Positions 58,633 through 64,000 of a stretch of 64,000 nucleotides of DNA are shown here, piece by piece; positions within the stretch are counted from its first letter, which is position 1; the number at the start of each line of letters is the position of its first letter. The stretch spans positions 57,025,673 through 57,089,672 of the forward strand of contig NC_090288.1 of NCBI RefSeq assembly GCF_037392515.1. Reading direction: 5' to 3'. Under the pieces are notes generated by a model, which saw only the letters and a list, made by a program, of their open reading frames with translations, did no database searches and was not told the DNA's origin. Made by a program: the position numbers and the translations under genes. Source of the DNA: Haliotis asinina. Its lineage: Eukaryota > Mollusca > Gastropoda > Lepetellida > Haliotidae.

Positions 58633-58801
58633 CAGATTCGGGATTCAAATCTTAAAAAGATGAACACCCAAACCTACATTTTTTCATATAATCTCACCCC
58701 TTCAAATGTACTAGGTGCTCCTTTGAGCCTGAGTATCTTGAAAACATAAACAACCAATCTACAGTTTTCCATGTTTGAACCTCATTCAAATCCCGAATCT
58801 G
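58633..58801. mobile_element. 169-bp MITE with hAT-like CAG ends
   Basis: cagattcgggattcaaat (58633-58650) and attcaaatcccgaatctg (58784-58801) are perfect inverted repeats. Flanks are poly-T on the left and a5t6 on the right, so a target duplication cannot be called. Confidence 0.75.
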
Positions 58802-60789
58802 AAAAATTTTTTCCAGGTCCGTATGTTTATGAGCAATTGAATATAAAGGCATACTATATATTGCCAGCAGCTGAAGGTAGATCACCACGCTTGGGACCAT
58901 GGGAGCTTAGAGTACATTTGCTTCATGCATGGACCCTAGCTGGATTTAAACCATCCCTTCAGCTATAACAATTTAGATAATCTAGCCACAAATTTAAAGA
59001 ACATATATACTAGTAAAACTAGTAGTAGGTTTAAATTTACCTTGAATGTTTGGGGACTTACGTAACTTCTCAGGAGGACAATAGTTTTACAATACCTCAA
59101 CACGTTTTGCTGGTACAGCCACTAACCATTTCAGTTATTCATCTATCTTCACATTTATCTTTTTACAAACCATTTATCAAAATTATCTAGTACTTTTATG
59201 TCTTTTAAAGGTCACGTGCTACAAAAAACTCAAACACAATTATCACTTGTTCGTGACATTGCCGATTGTGAACAAAAAACAAATAACAAAATTATAAGTG
59301 TACAATCGCGAATCAAATGTGCAATATTTTGTAATTGGGTTTACTTCCTTCGAAACGAAACATCTGTGAGATCGAACCCAATCAGAGCGGGTGGATGTGT
59401 ACTCTAGTATATCGAAGTCTTTTCATTGCCTGGTTCATTTGCCGATACACTGACGGTTCATTGCATGTGTATATAGAGACGATCTGTTTGATTGGCACTT
59501 TGGAAGTATGATGAGTTATAAGATAGTATGATTCTTTATGGGTGACAAATTCTTTTATTGTATACGATGTGACGTTTCGTTGTGGAATCGTGTACCGTTG
59601 TCAAGCAAGAGTTATGTTAGGATTTGTAAATACATGCTCTCTTCATTTGCGTTCAAACCTGTTAACAAATACCACGATGGTGAACTACTGCGTGGCTGGA
59701 AACTGTCGTTTGTCCAGGTAAAAAGCAGGACTTGAAACGGACAATCTGAGGTTGCACTTTGATACTTTTAGCATTTTTCATATTTTGAGCATTTAGCCTC
59801 TTTGGAGTCTTTACCATATTTTTACGAACTCTTCCCCTTCACGAGCAACAGCAATGGAATAAGACCTCCAACGTAAAAGCCAATGTCATTGATAAAATTA
59901 GGCATGTTTCTTTGCTTCGCACATATCAGGGTCTTAGCTCCATGGGATGATCTACCTGTCTTTGCTATTTCACTACGTTATTCGTAAGCCTAGGATAGAC
60001 TAAATAGTTAAACATGTTTGCGAGCTATTGACGAACCTGCGACCATTAGGTTGGCGAAAGAAGGAGATAACCTTTGGATTTGGCGAGCGGATGCCACATC
60101 CATTAGACCACTCCGCCAATAATGACCAATGACAATTCAAAATTAGGACATGGTGCCTGCACACTAATTTTAGATGAACGTATGTTGCATATGAAAATTG
60201 CCGATGAGGTTAAACTGGACAAGCTTGAAAAGTGGTTTAATGCACTGGACATGGGCAGGCAATTAGTGGAATAAGATGACATACATAATTTACGAGAGAA
60301 CATACCACTCGACATATGTTCGGGCGTTTTACTGTTGTTTACGGAAGTACAAATTAGCTTGTGACTGGAGCATGGCTAACACACTGAAGCGAGGATATCG
60401 CTGGAAGTCATGCAATTGGTCCCTGGTCGCATGCAGACAGACATGCAGTGATCACCACGGACTAATTTGTGCACTGACGTTTGTGAAGCTACCATTAATA
60501 ATGTACTGTAACGATATGGACACTGCTCGTTTTCGGATATCCCGCCACCCGTTTTGTATAATTGAAAGGTCTGGCTGCCAATTTTATTATATTGATAGTC
60601 CCTCCATTGTTGACCTCCGTGTCCAGATCAATGATAACGTATTCAGTGATGAGAATGGAGGGGGATAAAACCATTCCCTGTGGTTCCTTTAAAACGAAAC
60701 AAAGAAAGTGATATAAAGAAAACTACATTTAGCTAAGAAGTAGAATAATTAGATATGTTATTTGAACACACTATTGCTGAGATTTAGGA
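58802..60789. other. Unassigned sequence with one dispersed repeat
   Basis: 59525-59612 (gattctttatgggtgacaaa, gatgtgacgtttcg, ccgttgtcaagcaagag) matches 15765-15850. A 130-codon plus-strand open frame at 60276-60668 has no recognisable domain or splice support and is not called as a gene. Confidence 0.45.
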
Positions 60790-61025
60790 GGAAGTGAGTT
60801 CAGTTTTACGCCGCAATGTTCCAGCTACATGGCGGCGGTCTGTAAGTAGTCGAGTCTAGGACAGACAATTTAGTGAGCAACAACAGGAGCAACGATCTGC
60901 CCGGTTGGTAACCGATAACATGTGTCAAGTCAGTGAACCTGACACCTGATCCCATTAGTCGCCTCTGAAGACACTCATAGTCGCTTTTTGTGGCAAGCAT
61001 GGGTTGCTGAAAACCTATTCTTCAG
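60790..61025 (-). mobile_element. SINE family A copy
   Basis: gtgagttcagttttacgccg, ggcggtctgtaagtagtcg, cgataacatgtgtcaagtc, cattagtcgcctctgaaga and gcaagcatgggttgctgaa. Confidence 0.87.
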
Positions 61026-63117
61026 GGGACAGATTTATCAACAAAGCAGCGTGTTCTGCAGTGTCAACAAGGTTCAAGTTGGATTATCTGTAGTTAGTAG
61101 AAACACACCAATGCCTATGTACTGTGATGTGGATAACGCCAAATGGATTGATGGTGGTGAAAGAATAAGTACAAATTGCTGTAATTGTTAGGGAACAGAA
61201 TCTATACAAGTAAAAATATTAAAGTTATATACACAAAAAGTGATTAATTACCAGCAAAGATCTTGTTGAAGACATTATCAATTACCATGAGGAATTGCAT
61301 GCAACTAGAGAGACGTTGATTGTGACGATGTTATACACACATGGTGTATATATTTAACCAAAGAATTACATAAGAGTTTCCTGATGCATGAATGTGTTGT
61401 TATGTTCATGTAAAATCCGACTACGCACTATATTAGCACGCGTGCTCGTGTTACTTCAGCATTGGCAATATAGATAAGAATGCAGAATTCCCATGAAATT
61501 ATTAAATATTTAATTCCCTTCCATGATCATGGTTAAAGCATTTGCTTTTAACTCTGAAGGCATGGGTCGATTCCCCACATTTCTGGTGTCCCCCGCCTTG
61601 ACGTTGGTGGAATATTGCTAAAAGCCACGGAAACTATACTAAAGCATTCATTTGACTGATTAAACCAACTATACAGAGGAACGGTGGGCCCCTCAAGCGG
61701 TTCACGTACATTGATAACTCGTTTAAGAGACGCAAATAAAACTCTCAACAAAGTTGTGTGACAAAATGGGTGATTTCATTTTTGAATCAATATTCCAACA
61801 GTTTAAACCCAGGGCATCTATAGTTCAACACTTTTAACGTACAGTGCCCTTTGTACTAGGACAAAGTGAACTCTTTCTTTGATTTTGTTCCAATAAGGTC
61901 AGTCATTCAAGGCTTCAGTAAAAAATTCAAGAAGCTTTATGGTAGAGATTTCATAAAGAAATGTTTAAAATTGTCAGATTCCTATTTTGCCTTGTGCCAT
62001 GCTTTCCCAGTATACATCTGGTGAGCAATAGACACGTCTTTGACTTGTCACTGGTGGAGCAGGACACGTTCAACCTTTTACGAAAACGCGGTATTATCAC
62101 TTATTTATTGCACATCATAAACACATGCCCGTGAAGCAATGCGGAATTGTGGAATGGAATAGAATGGGCGTTCAGGAGAGATGTTGAAAGATTTTGTCGC
62201 TTTTAGTTATGTATATTACAAAACATCCTCTCACTCCATATTGTATTACTTTCACCCACAATCCTTTCCTATGTAATGTTTCAAACGGCTTTGGACAGTC
62301 AATAAAATCACTTTTGCATTTTCATTTACGATGTTTAAGTGACATTGATTACACTGTAAACGACCATTATGCGACCTGAAGTAGGCAGGTAGAGATATAT
62401 TGTAAATCTATCCTTTAATATGCTTATAATAAGTATTCCTAAGCAGCTTCATTTTGAATTAGGTTTGTGAATTTGGTTCATTAATGTGGACGTTCCCTCT
62501 AATGATTACATGGTTTGGCCTCGGGTAATAATCCTGTACACGGTGTGACACTGATATTATCAGTGTAGGCTCGCCCGAGCTTAGAAAATTAAGCAAACTC
62601 ATCCTGAGATCCATCATCAGGTTCACACACATTAATTTTTCTAAAATTAAAAAAAAAAATTCAACGTAACATTACAACATCCTTCTATCATGAAATTTGT
62701 CTGGCTGATCGCCAACACACTGACTGTCGTTGTGAAGAGGAGTGGGTGGGTTCTGAGCCCCACTCATCAAATATCTATGACAGAACATTAACGGTTTTCT
62801 TGACAGAGCATGATGTAAAATCTGTTTATCACCTAAACTGGAAGGAGGACATAGGGTATTATTATTTGCCCTGGAAGGCCCTAGGAGGGTTACGCCTTTT
62901 GGTGAACGTTGATTAGCTGACCCTAACCAGTGTAATGAAGTCCCCTCACACTCAGAACTGCTGTTTTCATCTGAACGTATTTTGGATCGAAAACTGATGT
63001 TGATAACAACACTAATTACCACACAAGACAGGGAATAGCAGATCATCTGATTATGTAATTCACTCGCCAAGGCTCAAGAATTACGCGTATTATGTAACTC
63101 GGGCAGGACAATCTTTG
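61026..63117. other. Unassigned sequence with a family B SINE
   Basis: 61530-61650 is a family B copy (atggttaaagcatttgc, gggtcgattccccacat, ttctggtgtcccccgcc, ggaatattgctaaaagcc). The 132-codon minus frame at 62672-63070 lacks any recognised domain. Nothing else is supported. Confidence 0.45.
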
Positions 63118-63655
63118 TGAGCGAGCTGGCTAAAGCGCGAGGTTAGTAATCCAATAAGCCTCAGGTGTCGGGATCAAGTCCATCTGTGACCAGGTGTTAA
63201 AACCTTCGTGCTGACTCTCTCCATGTTGTTACAACCCGTACTATACAGTACACAGCCCTGTATACTTTAAAGAACCCACGAATCCTTTGGTAGGTGTTTG
63301 CAGGTACAGCAACGTGCAATAAACTTCGACTATGTTCCAGTCCTTCCAGCTGTGAATGGGATGTTGGGAATTGGTTTAATTGACGATTGCTTCATTACCA
63401 ACGAGCAGTCATAGAAAACACTTGATTAGCGTCACCAAACACTAAAACAGCAGGTCTAAAATCGTCTGTGTTCGATTATGAGAAAATGTAATGGATTGCT
63501 TGGTTGGTCGTTTGGCCACTGCGACCAATCTTATTTCAGTTAATCGGAAAACCTCTAATGGGTACCTCATTAGGATGGGTAAGCCACCTGAACTCGGTGT
63601 GCCTCGTGGCAGCAAGAGTCGTAAACACCCCAGGGGGTTGACATCCAATGATCGG
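63118..63655 (+). mobile_element. SINE family C, long copy with an interruption
   Basis: The tRNA-like head gagcgagctggctaaagcgc, then gtgtcgggatcaagtcc, and taaagaacccacgaatcctt to about 63365. The 3' part resumes at 63605 (gtggcagcaagagtcgtaaa, gggttgacatccaatgatcg) next to a (GT)n array. The intervening 63366-63600 is unassigned. Confidence 0.65.
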
Positions 63656-63705
63656 TGTGTGTGTGTGTGTGTGTGTGCGTGCGTGCGCGCGTGTTTGTAT
63701 GTGTG
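63656..63705. repeat. (GT)n microsatellite
   Basis: gtgtgtgt followed by gcgtgcgtgcgcgc, directly after the family C SINE. Confidence 0.92.
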
Positions 63706-64000
63706 TATGATCTGTCAATCCCTGTCTCTCGGTTATTGTCTAGATATTTAGATGTTTATAATTTTAAATCACATATACGTGACTGTAAATAGATAGACAG
63801 TCTCACAGATTAACTCAATGTTTCAATGGTTCTGCTGTATCAGATTATGAAATTACAACTAGAGGTGACACAGCAGTGTTTATCGGGTAACTTTGGGCAT
63901 AAATCACCTACACAATAATGACAGAAGAAGGGTAATGCTACTGGAGAGGACAAATTACAGTATATGGTAGATGTGTCTGTACATCCAGGTCTTCTACCAA
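63706..64000. other. Unassigned right edge
   Basis: No gene or repeat recognised. Confidence 0.4.

Noticed and set aside
58434..58749. Cys/Met/Tyr-Val repeat frames
   Set aside because: Translations of the ATGT microsatellite.
60276..60668. 130-codon plus-strand open frame
   Set aside because: No recognisable motif, no splice or promoter evidence, and composition like the surrounding non-coding DNA. Kept only as a note.
62672..63070. 132-codon minus-strand open frame
   Set aside because: Low-information sequence without domain, signal or family similarity, and not compatible with the missing opsin N terminus.

Overview
The window is animal nuclear DNA, most probably from a marine gastropod mollusc. 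It has spliced genes with GT-AG introns, no bacterial operons, many microsatellites and minisatellites, and dozens of tRNA-derived SINE copies with the ACTC-tailed, 'gcggcgtaaaac' 3' ends I associate with abalone (Haliotis) genomes. The species assignment is inference from remembered repeat style, not from a search.

Three host genes can be supported. (1) A single first coding exon of a DOCK-family guanine nucleotide exchange factor on the minus strand (13060-13105), with the rest of the gene beyond the left edge. (2) A complete ZNF277 orthologue on the plus strand (21072-40865): 13 coding exons, all phases compatible, 445 aa, five C2H2 fingers. DOCK and ZNF277 lie head to head, the arrangement known for human DOCK4 and ZNF277. 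(3) An opsin-type GPCR on the minus strand (47332-56480): five exons cover TM1 to the C terminus, including the retinal lysine; the N-terminal exon was not found. ZNF277 and the opsin are tail to tail.

Layout. 1-3220 is a 51-bp minisatellite. 3221-13000 is the presumed first DOCK intron, with SINEs, simple repeats and a 19/21-bp minisatellite (9040-10780). 13106-21071 lies between the divergent DOCK and ZNF277 starts and carries SINEs, a 66-bp mini-hairpin element and a 1.6-kb terminal-inverted-repeat (TIR) element. The ZNF277 introns hold two further TIR elements side by side, a nested SINE pair, several hairpin-forming repeats, a 5'-truncated LINE, and a 4.09-kb hAT transposon. That hAT has an apparently intact 705-aa transposase in five exons. 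40980-47330 is intergenic and holds minisatellites. The opsin introns carry a 1.3-kb Tc1 element with an uninterrupted DD34E transposase. Right of 56480 I see only repeats and unassigned sequence.

The main findings are the intact hAT inside a host-gene intron; two elements whose TIRs are built from short tandem motifs (CGCCCCAG in one, AAAACGGCACC in the other) and are flanked by 8-bp target duplications; a long-TIR family with a 10-bp target duplication and a 66-bp relative; SINE families with unrelated heads and one shared 3' tail; and the DOCK-ZNF277 head-to-head linkage.
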